Positions 17,791 to 25,884 of a stretch of DNA of 64,000 nucleotides are shown here, piece by piece (position 1 is the stretch's first letter; each line of letters begins with the position of its first letter). Under the pieces are notes generated by a model. It saw nothing but the letters and a program-made list of their open reading frames with translations, was not told the origin of the DNA and ran no database searches. Source of the DNA: Kumtagia sp963820075 (GTDB lineage Bacteria; Pseudomonadota; Alphaproteobacteria; Rhizobiales; Rhizobiaceae); the NCBI GenBank assembly GCA_963820075.1, contig CAWFYS010000002.1, forward strand, positions 62,001 to 126,000. Direction: 5' to 3'. The position numbers and the translations under genes were made by a program.

Positions 17791-18504
17791 ATGCGGCGGG
17801 CAGACCGTCTTTTCCAGATCGTCCAGCATTTTCGCGGCGGCCGCCTGGTGACGGCGCAAAAGCTCGGTCAATGGTTGGAGGTTTCCGAGCGGACGATCTA
17901 CCGCGATATTGCCGATCTGCAGGCGACCGGGGTGCCGATCGACGGCGAGGCGGGTGTCGGCTACCTCATGAGGGAAGGCTTCGACCTTCCTCCGCTCATG
18001 TTCACGCGTGACGAGATCGTGGCGCTGGTGGCCGGCGCCCGCATGGTTCGCGCCTTTGGCGGCGCTACGATGGCCCGGGCGGCGGAAGAGGCCCTGATCA
18101 AGATCGGCGCGATCCTTCCCGAGAGCGAAAAGGACCGTATCGCCCGCACCGAAATCCATACGCCGATGTGGGTGTTGAGCGACGCGGACCGCGCCGCAAT
18201 CGACCTGATCGAGCGCGCCGTCGAGGCCCGTTCGGTTTTGCGGCTCGACTACCGCGACGAAGCGGGCCGAGGCACGATCCGCGACGTGCGGCCGCTCGGC
18301 CTGTGGTTCTGGGGCAAGGTCTGGACTTTGGTCGCGTGGTGCGAGATGCGCGGCGATTTCCGTGCCTTCCGCATCGACCGCATCGCCAGCGTGGCCTACG
18401 CGGATCGCAAGTTCAAGCCGGAGAAAGGCAAACTGCTCGCCGATTTCTACCGGACGATGGAGCGCGGCGGCGATGCCTCGCCCGGTCGCGCCCAAGAGTC
18501 CTGA
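17791..18504 (+). CDS. YafY/WYL-type transcriptional regulator
   Basis: Encodes 237 residues. The N-terminal helix-turn-helix (RLFQIVQHFRGGRLVTAQKL, then VSERTIYRDIADLQ) is of the HTH_11 type. The C-terminal half is a WYL sensor domain with a RLDYRDEAGRGTIRDVRPLG segment and a FRAFRIDRI segment. WYL regulators often respond to nucleic-acid or metabolite ligands. Its start is 3 bases after the MGMT-like gene. The two near-identical palindromes upstream of the preceding genes are the obvious candidate binding sites; this is inference. Confidence 0.88.
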   Translation: MRRADRLFQIVQHFRGGRLVTAQKLGQWLEVSERTIYRDIADLQATGVPIDGEAGVGYLMREGFDLPPLMFTRDEIVALVAGARMVRAFGGATMARAAEEALIKIGAILPESEKDRIARTEIHTPMWVLSDADRAAIDLIERAVEARSVLRLDYRDEAGRGTIRDVRPLGLWFWGKVWTLVAWCEMRGDFRAFRIDRIASVAYADRKFKPEKGKLLADFYRTMERGGDASPGRAQES

Positions 18505-18622
18505 GGCGCCGATCAAGCAAGGTCGGGCAATCGGATTGGCGACGAGGCGCGCGGCCTCGCGGTACAACTTGAGACGGCCGGGCCGGCAGAATGGTTCAAT
18601 CCACTCGCAACTTGCTCTAAAT

Positions 18623-19300
18623 TCAGTCCTCGGATTTGGACTTCAGCGCCGTGAGCTTGGCGAAAACCGCATCGGCGTCGAGTTCCTTCTCCTCGTCCTT
18701 CTTGGCGAGCGCCGGCGTGAGCCGCTCTGTCATCGAGGCGGGCAGCAGCGTTTCGCCAGTAGGCGCCGGTGCCGGCCGGCCGGCCGAGGCGCGCTGCACT
18801 TCGATGTCCAGGTCGATCTGCGAGCACAGTCCGAGCGCCACCGGGTCGACCGGCGTCAGATTGGGGGCGTTCCAGTGCTTGCGCTCGCGGATCTGCTCGA
18901 TCGTCGACTTGGTGGTGCCGACGAGGCGGGAGATCTGCGCGTCCTTGAGCTCGGGGTGGTTGCGCACAAGCCAGAGGATGGCGTTCGGCCGGTCCTGCCG
19001 TTTGGACAGCGGCGTATAGCGCGGAGCGCGGCGCTTCGATTCCGGCACGCGCACCTTGGGGTCGGAAAGCCTTATCCGGTAGTTCAGGTCCTTCTCGCCG
19101 CGGGCGATCTCCTCGCGCGACAACTGGCCGTTCATGATCGGATCCATGCCCTTGATGCCTTGCGCGGATTCACCGTCGGCGATCGCCTTCACCTCAAGCG
19201 GATGCAGCGTGCAGAACTGTGCGATCTGGTCGAAGGAAAGCGCGGTGTTGTCGACCAGCCAGACGGCGGTCGCCTTGGGCATGAGCAGGGTGTTGGCCAT
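18623..19300 (-). CDS. trcR: TrcR (DUF1013) transcriptional regulator
   Basis: Encodes 225 residues. The N-terminus MANTLLMPKATAVWLVDNT is the signature of the DUF1013 family, conserved across alphaproteobacteria and named TrcR, a cell-cycle transcriptional regulator. A helix-turn-helix-like segment (LKDAQISRLVGTTKSTIEQI) lies near residue 120. The C-terminal tail is rich in alanine and charged residues. It is divergent from the cyclase gene and has a well-spaced promoter 77 bases upstream. Confidence 0.85.
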   Translation of the reverse strand: MANTLLMPKATAVWLVDNTALSFDQIAQFCTLHPLEVKAIADGESAQGIKGMDPIMNGQLSREEIARGEKDLNYRIRLSDPKVRVPESKRRAPRYTPLSKRQDRPNAILWLVRNHPELKDAQISRLVGTTKSTIEQIRERKHWNAPNLTPVDPVALGLCSQIDLDIEVQRASAGRPAPAPTGETLLPASMTERLTPALAKKDEEKELDADAVFAKLTALKSKSED

Positions 19301-19376
19301 TGCGAAAATCCTCTTATTCGCCCGCGTCCCTGGCGCGGACGGTGGTCAGACCACCAATTTTCGGGAAATCCCGACC

Positions 19377-19405
19377 TATATAGCGGCTGGCATTCGGGAC
19401 CGCAA
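19377..19405 (-). promoter_or_regulatory. Candidate housekeeping promoter of trcR
   Basis: On the minus strand TTGCGG (19405-19400) and TATATA (19382-19377) are separated by 17 bases. The distance from the -10 box to the trcR ATG is about 76 bases. Confidence 0.6.
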
Positions 19406-19578
19406 CGAAAATGCCGCATCTTTGGTTTCCGCTGGGTTCCTGGCTGGAAATTCCGCGTCGGCCCGCGCCCGAAACCTTCCTCTTTTAGGCGGCTTGCCCG
19501 CCAAGGCCGGGCGGTCCATTGTGGCGCGCAATTGGACCGGCGGGTTGGAGTAGCAAAGTCCATTCAGGGTCGGCAACG

Positions 19579-22500
19579 ATGAATTGTGCTGCCTGCGGTT
19601 TTGAGGTCCAAAGCGGTTTCGCCTACTGCGCGCGATGCGGCGCAAAGCAGCCGAGCATCTGTGCGGGCTGCGGCTATCCGTGTCCGCCGGACTTCCTTTT
19701 CTGCCCGCGATGCGGCGTGAAGGTCGGCGCATCGCGCACCGAGCTGCACCGGAACGCCTCCACACCGGTGATGCCGGCGGCCGAGCCCGCCAACCCGCCC
19801 GCGCCGGCTGCCAGCCGCCGCGGCGAGCAGCCGACATCGGTACCGCACGGCGACACGGAGGCCGACCGGCGCACGGTGACCGTCCTTTTTGCCGATCTGA
19901 GCGGCTTTACGGCGTTGAGCGAGCGGCTCGACCCGGAAGAATTGCGCGCCCTGCAAAACGACCTGTTCGCGGAATTGACGGCAGCGGTGCATGCGTTCGA
20001 CGGTTTTGTCGACAAGTTCATCGGCGACGCGCTGCTGGCGCTGTTCGGCGCGCCGGTGGCGCATGAAGACGACCCCGAGCGCGCGCTGCGGGCCGCGCTC
20101 GAAATGCTCGGCCGGGCCGCCAGAATCGCAGGCAGTTCCGCGGCCTATGCCGGCGAGCCGCTGCTGCTCCACATCGGCATCAACACCGGACCGGTCGTTA
20201 CCGGCGGCTTCGGCTCCGGCAACGCCAAGTCCTTCTCGGTGACGGGCGACACCGTCAACACCGCGCAGCGGCTGCAATCCCTGGCCGCGCCGGGCGAGAT
20301 CCTGGTCGGCCCCCTCACCCACCGCCTGACCCGCCACGCTTTCACCTATGAATCGCTGGGCGATGTCGCGCTGCGCGGCAAGGCCGGCAGCGTGCTGGTG
20401 CATCGGCTGGTCGAACCGCTGGAATCGCCGCGCGCGGTGCGCGGATTGGAAACGCTTGGCCTCAGCGCGCCTCTGATCGGCCGCGACGCGGAACTCGGCC
20501 GCATGCTGGCGAGCCTCGACCAGGCTTGCGGCGGCTCGGCCCAACTGATCAGGCTCGTCGGCGAGGCCGGCGTCGGCAAAACGCGCCTGGTCAGCGAACT
20601 CCTCGTTCATGTCGGCGCGGCGGAGCGGTTTCAGGACGTTGCCGTCAGGCAGACCGCTTGCTCTCCGCTCGGCGAGCAATCCTATGGAGCCATCGGCGCG
20701 GTCGTGCGCAGCGCGGCGGGAATCATGCAAAACGCCGCTCCGGCCGAAATGCGGTCGAAACTGGCCGATCTTCTGGCCGATCTCGGCCTTGAGGGCGAGG
20801 AAGCGGCGCGGCTGACGCCATTGCTGTTTCACGTGCTGGGCCTCGGCGACCCCGACGCCACGTTGCGGCATGTCGAACCCGAGCAATTGCGGCGGCAGGT
20901 GCTCTATGCGGTTCGCACCATCATCGAACGGCGCCTGACGCTGTCGCCGCTTCTCATCATCGTGGAAGACCTGCATTGGGCCGACACCGTGTCGCTCGAG
21001 GCGTTGCGCTTCGTGATGGACCGGCTCGAACGCGCGCGGCTGATGCTCGTGGTGACGCACCGGCCGGCGCTTGAGGACGATCACCTCGGCTCCAATCGCG
21101 TCAGCCATACCACGCTCCGATTGTCGCCCCTCAGCCCGGCCGAGGGGCGCAGCCTGCTGGCGGCTCTGTTCGGTGAAAGCTGGGTCAACGCGGCCGGAAA
21201 ACTGCGCGACCACATTCTTGAGCGCGCGGGCGGCAATCCCCTGTTCATCGAGGAGATCATCCGCAGCCTGGTCGAACTCGGCGTGCTCAAGCGCGACGGC
21301 CAGCAGTGGCGGATCACGAGCGAAGAAATCCCGGGCGGCACGCCGGCGACCGTCCAGGCGATGCTGCTTGCCCGCGTCGATCGCCTGCCTTCGGACGCGC
21401 GCCGCCTCGCCCAGGAGGCCGCCGTGATCGGGCCGCGCTTCGAAATGACGGTGCTGAGGGCAGTGGCGGCTGTCCCGGCCAGGATCGACGAGGATCTGGA
21501 ATTGCTGTGCGACGCGGAGATCATCGAGGAGATCGCCTGCGCGGGCCCGCTGTCGTCGCAATGCTACCGCTTCACGCAGACTTTGCTGCAGGACGTGATC
21601 TATCAGAACCTTCTCCTGCAGCGCCGCACCGAAATGCACGGGCACATCGGCTCGGCGCTGGAAAATCTATACGGGGCCAACCCGGAGCGCCTTGAGGACC
21701 TGGTCCAGATCGGCCACCACTTCCGCCTCGGCGCCGCCCGCGAAAAGGGTGCGCGCTACCTGATGGCGGCGGGCGAGCGGGCACGCATGATCTATGCCAA
21801 TGACGATGCGCTTCGCCTCTACGAGCAAGCGCTTGCAAGTCTGGCGTCGAACGAACGGACATCGCTCCGGCTGCGGCTTTGCGAGCGGATAGCCGACCTC
21901 AGCGGAGCGGCCGGCCGCCGCCAGTCGGCCCACGAGCACTATGAGGACGTGCTGACGGCCCTCCGCGAACTGGAAGACGGGGCCGGAGTGGCGCGCCTGC
22001 TGCGCAAGATCGGCCGGCTGATGTGGGACGCCGGGCGGCGCCAGGAGGCGGAGGCGCGCTACGCGCAGGCCGCCGAGGCGCTGCAGGGCGTGACCGCGCC
22101 CGTGGAGCACGCATTGCTCTTGCAGGAACGCGGCCGCCTTGCGTTCCGCATGGGAGACCACACCGCCGCGGCACACTGGGCGGAAGCCGCCCTTCGCCAT
22201 ACGCAGGCCGTGCCGCTTGATGCCGGACCGGAAATACGGATCGAAGCGGCGCGCGCCACTGCGGAGGCGCTCAATACCAGGGGTATTTCGCTGGCACGGC
22301 TCGGACGTAACCAGGAAGCGGTACAAGAGGTGGAACGGAGCGTCGCTGTCGCCCGGTCGGCCGAACTCCTGGGCGTTGCGTGCCGCGGCTACACCAATCT
22401 TGCCGTCCTTCATACGGTCATGGATCCGGCGCGAGCGATCGAAGTCTGCCGCAAAGGCCTGGAAACCGCGCGCCACATCGGCGACCTGGGCTACCAGGCT

Positions 22501-22890
22501 CGCCTTCTGGCGAACCTCGCGGTCGCATCCTGCACCTTCACCGACCACTGCGCGACTGAAGGCGTGCCCGCTGCCGAAGAGGCCATCGAAATCGATCGCG
22601 CGCTCGACCAGCGCGAACATCTCGCGGTGCCCCTGATCGTGCTCGGCCAGATCCATCAATGCCACTTCAAACCGGACCTCGCCGAGCGCTGCTATAAGGA
22701 AGCACTGGCCGTGGCGGAAGAAACAGGCGAACCACAACTTCTGTTTCCATGCTATGATGGGCTTGCGACACTGAGCCTCGACCGCGACGACCTGGGCGAG
22801 GCTGATCGCTATTTCTCCCTGGCTCAGGACGTGTGCTCCAAGCACGGACTCGATCCTGGAACACTTGTCGTGCTGCCATTTCTCGACTGA
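19579..22890 (+). CDS. Zinc-ribbon/class III cyclase/AAA ATPase/TPR signalling protein
   Basis: Encodes 1103 residues. Two zinc ribbons come first (C3/C6/C17/C20 and C28/C31/C42/C45). A class III adenylate/guanylate cyclase domain follows around 97-275, starting VTVLFADLSGFTALSERLD and containing FVDKFIGDALLALFG. Next is a STAND-like AAA ATPase with Walker A GEAGVGKTRL near 326 and Walker B LLIIVEDLHWAD near 456. The C-terminal 400 residues are helical repeats of TPR type. The family is usually annotated as adenylate cyclase; cyclic nucleotide output and ligand are unproven. ATG 19579 is chosen because it begins the first zinc ribbon. No partner gene is adjacent. Confidence 0.85.
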   Translation: MNCAACGFEVQSGFAYCARCGAKQPSICAGCGYPCPPDFLFCPRCGVKVGASRTELHRNASTPVMPAAEPANPPAPAASRRGEQPTSVPHGDTEADRRTVTVLFADLSGFTALSERLDPEELRALQNDLFAELTAAVHAFDGFVDKFIGDALLALFGAPVAHEDDPERALRAALEMLGRAARIAGSSAAYAGEPLLLHIGINTGPVVTGGFGSGNAKSFSVTGDTVNTAQRLQSLAAPGEILVGPLTHRLTRHAFTYESLGDVALRGKAGSVLVHRLVEPLESPRAVRGLETLGLSAPLIGRDAELGRMLASLDQACGGSAQLIRLVGEAGVGKTRLVSELLVHVGAAERFQDVAVRQTACSPLGEQSYGAIGAVVRSAAGIMQNAAPAEMRSKLADLLADLGLEGEEAARLTPLLFHVLGLGDPDATLRHVEPEQLRRQVLYAVRTIIERRLTLSPLLIIVEDLHWADTVSLEALRFVMDRLERARLMLVVTHRPALEDDHLGSNRVSHTTLRLSPLSPAEGRSLLAALFGESWVNAAGKLRDHILERAGGNPLFIEEIIRSLVELGVLKRDGQQWRITSEEIPGGTPATVQAMLLARVDRLPSDARRLAQEAAVIGPRFEMTVLRAVAAVPARIDEDLELLCDAEIIEEIACAGPLSSQCYRFTQTLLQDVIYQNLLLQRRTEMHGHIGSALENLYGANPERLEDLVQIGHHFRLGAAREKGARYLMAAGERARMIYANDDALRLYEQALASLASNERTSLRLRLCERIADLSGAAGRRQSAHEHYEDVLTALRELEDGAGVARLLRKIGRLMWDAGRRQEAEARYAQAAEALQGVTAPVEHALLLQERGRLAFRMGDHTAAAHWAEAALRHTQAVPLDAGPEIRIEAARATAEALNTRGISLARLGRNQEAVQEVERSVAVARSAELLGVACRGYTNLAVLHTVMDPARAIEVCRKGLETARHIGDLGYQARLLANLAVASCTFTDHCATEGVPAAEEAIEIDRALDQREHLAVPLIVLGQIHQCHFKPDLAERCYKEALAVAEETGEPQLLFPCYDGLATLSLDRDDLGEADRYFSLAQDVCSKHGLDPGTLVVLPFLD

Positions 22891-22935
22891 GCAGGTTGCG
22901 GAAAAATGTCTCACGGTTTTCCGACAGAAACCTGC
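22891..22935. repeat. Dispersed 45-bp imperfect palindrome, copy 1 (inverted orientation)
   Basis: Bounded by GCAGGTT (22891-22897) and AACCTGC (22929-22935), immediately after the cyclase stop. It is the reverse complement of the core found at 47473-47516 and 49638-49682. REP-like. Confidence 0.75.
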
Positions 22936-22977
22936 TTGGCCACGCTAGAGCGGATGCGTTCGGGGTGAAGCGGGTAT

Positions 22978-23050
22978 CGCGCTCTAGGTATTTGTTTAGC
23001 CGCATTTCTGCGACGCCAAGTGATTCCACTTGGCTGCAAAATGCTCTAGG
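22978..23050. repeat. RIME-like palindromic repeat
   Basis: Flanked by GCTCTAG at both ends. It contains the perfect stem GCCAAGTG (23015-23022) / CACTTGGC (23027-23034). The layout resembles the element at 13760-13870. Its last bases provide the AGGAGG-type ribosome site of the next gene. Confidence 0.6.
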
Positions 23051-23062
23051 AGGACGGAAAGA

Positions 23063-23743
23063 ATGTCGGACCAATCCTTGAAAGGGCCGCTACAGCCCGG
23101 CGACCGGGCGCCGAACATTGTGCTCGACGCCATTTCGCGCCAGGGGCAGATCTCAATCGACGATTTTCGCGGGCAGAGGCCGTTGCTGATCGGCCTGTTC
23201 AGGGGCCTGCATTGTCCCTTCTGCAGGCGCCACCTCGCTGCTCAGGCGCAGGTCGACAAGGTCTTGCGCGAAAAGGGAATAGAGTCGCTTTCCGTGGTCA
23301 ATACGCCGATCGAACGCGCCAGACTCTATTTCCGCTACCATCCCATGCCCGACCTGCTGGCCGCGTCCGATCCCGACCGGACCTCGCACCGTGCCTTCGG
23401 ATTGCCCAACCTGGAGTTCACCGAGAGCGAGAATGCGTGGCCATACAAGGTGAGCATGAGTGCCGCGAAGGAAATCCGCCTCGAACTGCCGGGCGAATTG
23501 CCGGAGCCGATGGACCCCTTCGAGGCAAACGTTGTCCTGAACGCCAAGGACGGCTACGAAGTGACCGAAGCCGACCAGCGGATGATGGAAACCGGGCACG
23601 GCCAGTTGTTCGGCCAGTTCCTGCTGGATCGCGATGGCGTCATCCGCTGGACCTTCACCGAAGTTCCGGAGGGCGGCCGCCGGCTGTTCAGCAAGGCCAA
23701 CTCCGAGGAATTGATGTCCGCCGCCTCCCAGGTCGCCGCTTGA
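23063..23743 (+). CDS. Peroxiredoxin-like (AhpC/TSA fold) protein
   Basis: Encodes 226 residues of thioredoxin fold. The presumed redox site is LHCPFCRRHL with C51 and C54, a CxxC arrangement at the position of the peroxidatic cysteine in AhpC/TSA proteins. It probably reduces peroxides or protein thiols in the cytosol, since no signal peptide is present. AGGAGG lies 8 or so bases before ATG 23063. It stands between two palindromic repeats and appears to be monocistronic. Its reductant partner is not in the window. Confidence 0.85.
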   Translation: MSDQSLKGPLQPGDRAPNIVLDAISRQGQISIDDFRGQRPLLIGLFRGLHCPFCRRHLAAQAQVDKVLREKGIESLSVVNTPIERARLYFRYHPMPDLLAASDPDRTSHRAFGLPNLEFTESENAWPYKVSMSAAKEIRLELPGELPEPMDPFEANVVLNAKDGYEVTEADQRMMETGHGQLFGQFLLDRDGVIRWTFTEVPEGGRRLFSKANSEELMSAASQVAA

Positions 23744-24118
23744 TTTGGAGCATCATGCCGAAAGGTGGAATCCGATTTTCGGCAAACACCATCCTGCGGA
23801 TTGTGGGGTTTGACTGGCTGAGAGCGCCAACACCCGCGGGGCCGCTTGCCTGCCGCGCAACGCGGTTGACTTGGTCCGGCTGCGAGAGATCAAGTGCATT
23901 TCGTTGAGTACATCCTGGCCGGGACCCCCGGCGCTCTCAAACAGACCAATGCCGCCAGGCGTCCGGCCTCCATGACGAATTTGCTGCGCCAGCTTGCCGA
24001 CTTCCATTGCCGGCACTGCCCTTTGGGCAATGGCAAGTCACCCGCCAGCGGCACATACTGACCGGGAACGATTACCAACACGTGGCGTTGTGGGTCCTCT
24101 TTCAAGCCTGGGTGCTCC
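23744..24118. other. 375-base spacer, no recognised gene
   Basis: It contains a palindromic repeat at its left end (23750-23784). Short reverse-strand frames across 23753-24120 have no recognisable similarity. A degraded gene cannot be excluded. Confidence 0.5.
23750..23784. repeat. RIME-like palindrome
   Basis: TGCCGAAA (23756-23763) pairs with TTTCGGCA (23777-23784). The core is the reverse complement of the GCCGAAAA/TTTTCGGC stem in the kdp-operon repeat. Confidence 0.6.
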
Positions 24119-25162
24119 ATGAAACTCTTCTCCTGCCCGCGATGCGGCCAGCGGCTCTATTTCGAGAATGCGCAATGCCTTTCCTGCGGCAGTGCCGTCC
24201 TCTACAATCCGGACACCGCCGCGTTCGCGCTGGCAGGCTTGGATGGCGTTTTTCAATGCGCCAATGCCAATGAATGCGGCTGCAACTGGATGGCGGCGGG
24301 CGCCGGCTTTTGTCGGGCCTGCGCGCTCAACAAGACCATTCCAAATCTCTCCATGGACGGCAACCGCGAGCGCTGGGCGAGAGTCGAAGCGGCCAAGAAG
24401 CGGGCAGCCTACTCGCTGTTCGCCTTCGGCCTGCCAGTCGGGCCGAAGGTCAATCCTGATGACGAAGTCGGACTTGCCTTCGACTTCCTTGCCGATCCTG
24501 TCGGCGGCGGTCCTGGCGGTGAGCGTATCCTGACCGGGCACGACAATGGCCTGATCACTCTGAACGTCGCCGAGGCCGACTCCCCCAAGCGAGAAAAGAT
24601 GCGGGCAGCAATGGGCGAGAATTATCGCACTCTGCTTGGGCATTTCCGGCATGAACTCGGCCATTATTACTGGGATCGGCTTATCCGTGACGACGCAGTG
24701 CGGCTAAATGGCTTCCGCGACTTGTTCGGCGATGAAACGCAGGACTATGAAGAGGCCCTGCGCAGGCATTATGCCAATGGTGCGCCGCCGGATTGGCAAT
24801 TGCGGCATATCTCAGCCTATGCGGCGAGCCATCCCTGGGAAGACTGGGCCGAGACCTGGGCGCACTACCTCCACATCACCGACACGCTGGAAATGGTGAA
24901 GTCGCTTAATCTGCGGCTCGGCCAGATCGAGACTGTCGACGAAAATACGCTGCCCGACAGCGACACCGGCGGCGGAGTGGCTGTTGGCCGCGAAGCCAGG
25001 GGGACAAATGACTTCGGCACGCTTATCGAGCGTTGGCTGGTGTTGGCGGAGGCATCGAATTCGATCAACCGCTGCATGGGATTGGCTGACCTCTATCCCT
25101 TCGTGATCGGGCCGCCGACCGCCGACAAGCTGCGTTTCGTGCATCAACTGCTGATCCTGTAA
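24119..25162 (+). CDS. Putative zinc-binding metallopeptidase (Peptidase_Mx type)
   Basis: Encodes 347 residues. An N-terminal zinc ribbon (C6, C9, C20, C23) is followed by a second cysteine-rich patch near 47-68. The catalytic signature HELGHYYW is at 178-185, and a downstream acidic segment (PWEDWAETWAHYLH) probably gives the third ligand. This matches the family annotated as putative zinc-binding metallopeptidase. No signal peptide is present, so it should act in the cytosol. Natural substrate is unknown. The start follows a long spacer without a clear ribosome site. Confidence 0.85.
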   Translation: MKLFSCPRCGQRLYFENAQCLSCGSAVLYNPDTAAFALAGLDGVFQCANANECGCNWMAAGAGFCRACALNKTIPNLSMDGNRERWARVEAAKKRAAYSLFAFGLPVGPKVNPDDEVGLAFDFLADPVGGGPGGERILTGHDNGLITLNVAEADSPKREKMRAAMGENYRTLLGHFRHELGHYYWDRLIRDDAVRLNGFRDLFGDETQDYEEALRRHYANGAPPDWQLRHISAYAASHPWEDWAETWAHYLHITDTLEMVKSLNLRLGQIETVDENTLPDSDTGGGVAVGREARGTNDFGTLIERWLVLAEASNSINRCMGLADLYPFVIGPPTADKLRFVHQLLIL

Positions 25163-25271
25163 GGATTTTTTTTCGGCTGTTTACTCATCAGCCGGTTCGC
25201 CGACAGCGCTGGGGCGACCACGAAGCGCGGCCGCGAAGGGAACAAGTTGGGCGTCAGAGCTTTCTTGTGGC

Positions 25272-25802
25272 ATGCGAAGAACCAGCACGATTGCCTCGAC
25301 ACTCCTCGGACTTTTCCTTGCAGGCTGCCTTGCTGGACCGGTGGGGAACGCCAATGTCCCGCAGCCGATCAAGGAGGTCGATATCATGCGCTATGCCGGC
25401 CGCTGGTACGAGATCGGTCGATATGAAAACAGCTTCGAGAAGGGCTGCGAAGCCGTGACGGCCGACTATTCCCTCAAGGCCGACGGCGAGGTGCGCATTC
25501 TCAACAGCTGCAGGCAGGGCTCTCCTACCGGTCCCCTACGCTCGAGCGAGGGAAGCGCGAGAGTTGTTCCAGGCAGCCGCAACACCAAGCTCAAAGTGTC
25601 GTTCTTTGGGCCGTTCTACGTTGGAAACTACTGGATCCTCGATTATGCCGCGGACTATTCGTGGTCGATCGTGGGTGAACCGTCGGGCCGCTACCTGTGG
25701 CTTCTCGCCCGCGGCAAATCTCCGGCAGTCCGGTCCAGGCTCATTCGGCGCGCGGAGCAACTGGGCTACGACATTTCACGCGTGCATTTCACCAAACATT
25801 AA
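25272..25802 (+). CDS. blc: Bacterial lipocalin (Blc-like) lipoprotein
   Basis: Encodes 176 residues. The signal peptide ends in the lipobox LFLAGC with the lipidated cysteine at 19. The lipocalin hallmark GRWYEIGRYENSFEKGC follows near 48-64, and the barrel ends with the usual RAEQLGYDISRV helix. Blc-type lipocalins are outer-membrane lipoproteins that bind lipids or lysophospholipids and appear under envelope stress. The gene is monocistronic and converges on pyc. Confidence 0.9.
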   Translation: MRRTSTIASTLLGLFLAGCLAGPVGNANVPQPIKEVDIMRYAGRWYEIGRYENSFEKGCEAVTADYSLKADGEVRILNSCRQGSPTGPLRSSEGSARVVPGSRNTKLKVSFFGPFYVGNYWILDYAADYSWSIVGEPSGRYLWLLARGKSPAVRSRLIRRAEQLGYDISRVHFTKH

Positions 25803-25884
25803 TTCAAGTCCTCGGGCAGGAGACTATCCCGATTGCCCGGCATGGTAAAGTCGCCAGCGGCCGGGTTTCGCGGCCGTTCAGCCG

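Noticed and set aside
19564..21645. 693-codon frame antisense to the cyclase gene
   Set aside because: Shadow of the 1103-residue protein; no recognisable motif or ribosome site.
23753..24120. Possible reverse-strand gene before the metallopeptidase
   Set aside because: Two short frames without similarity, and one overlaps a palindromic repeat.
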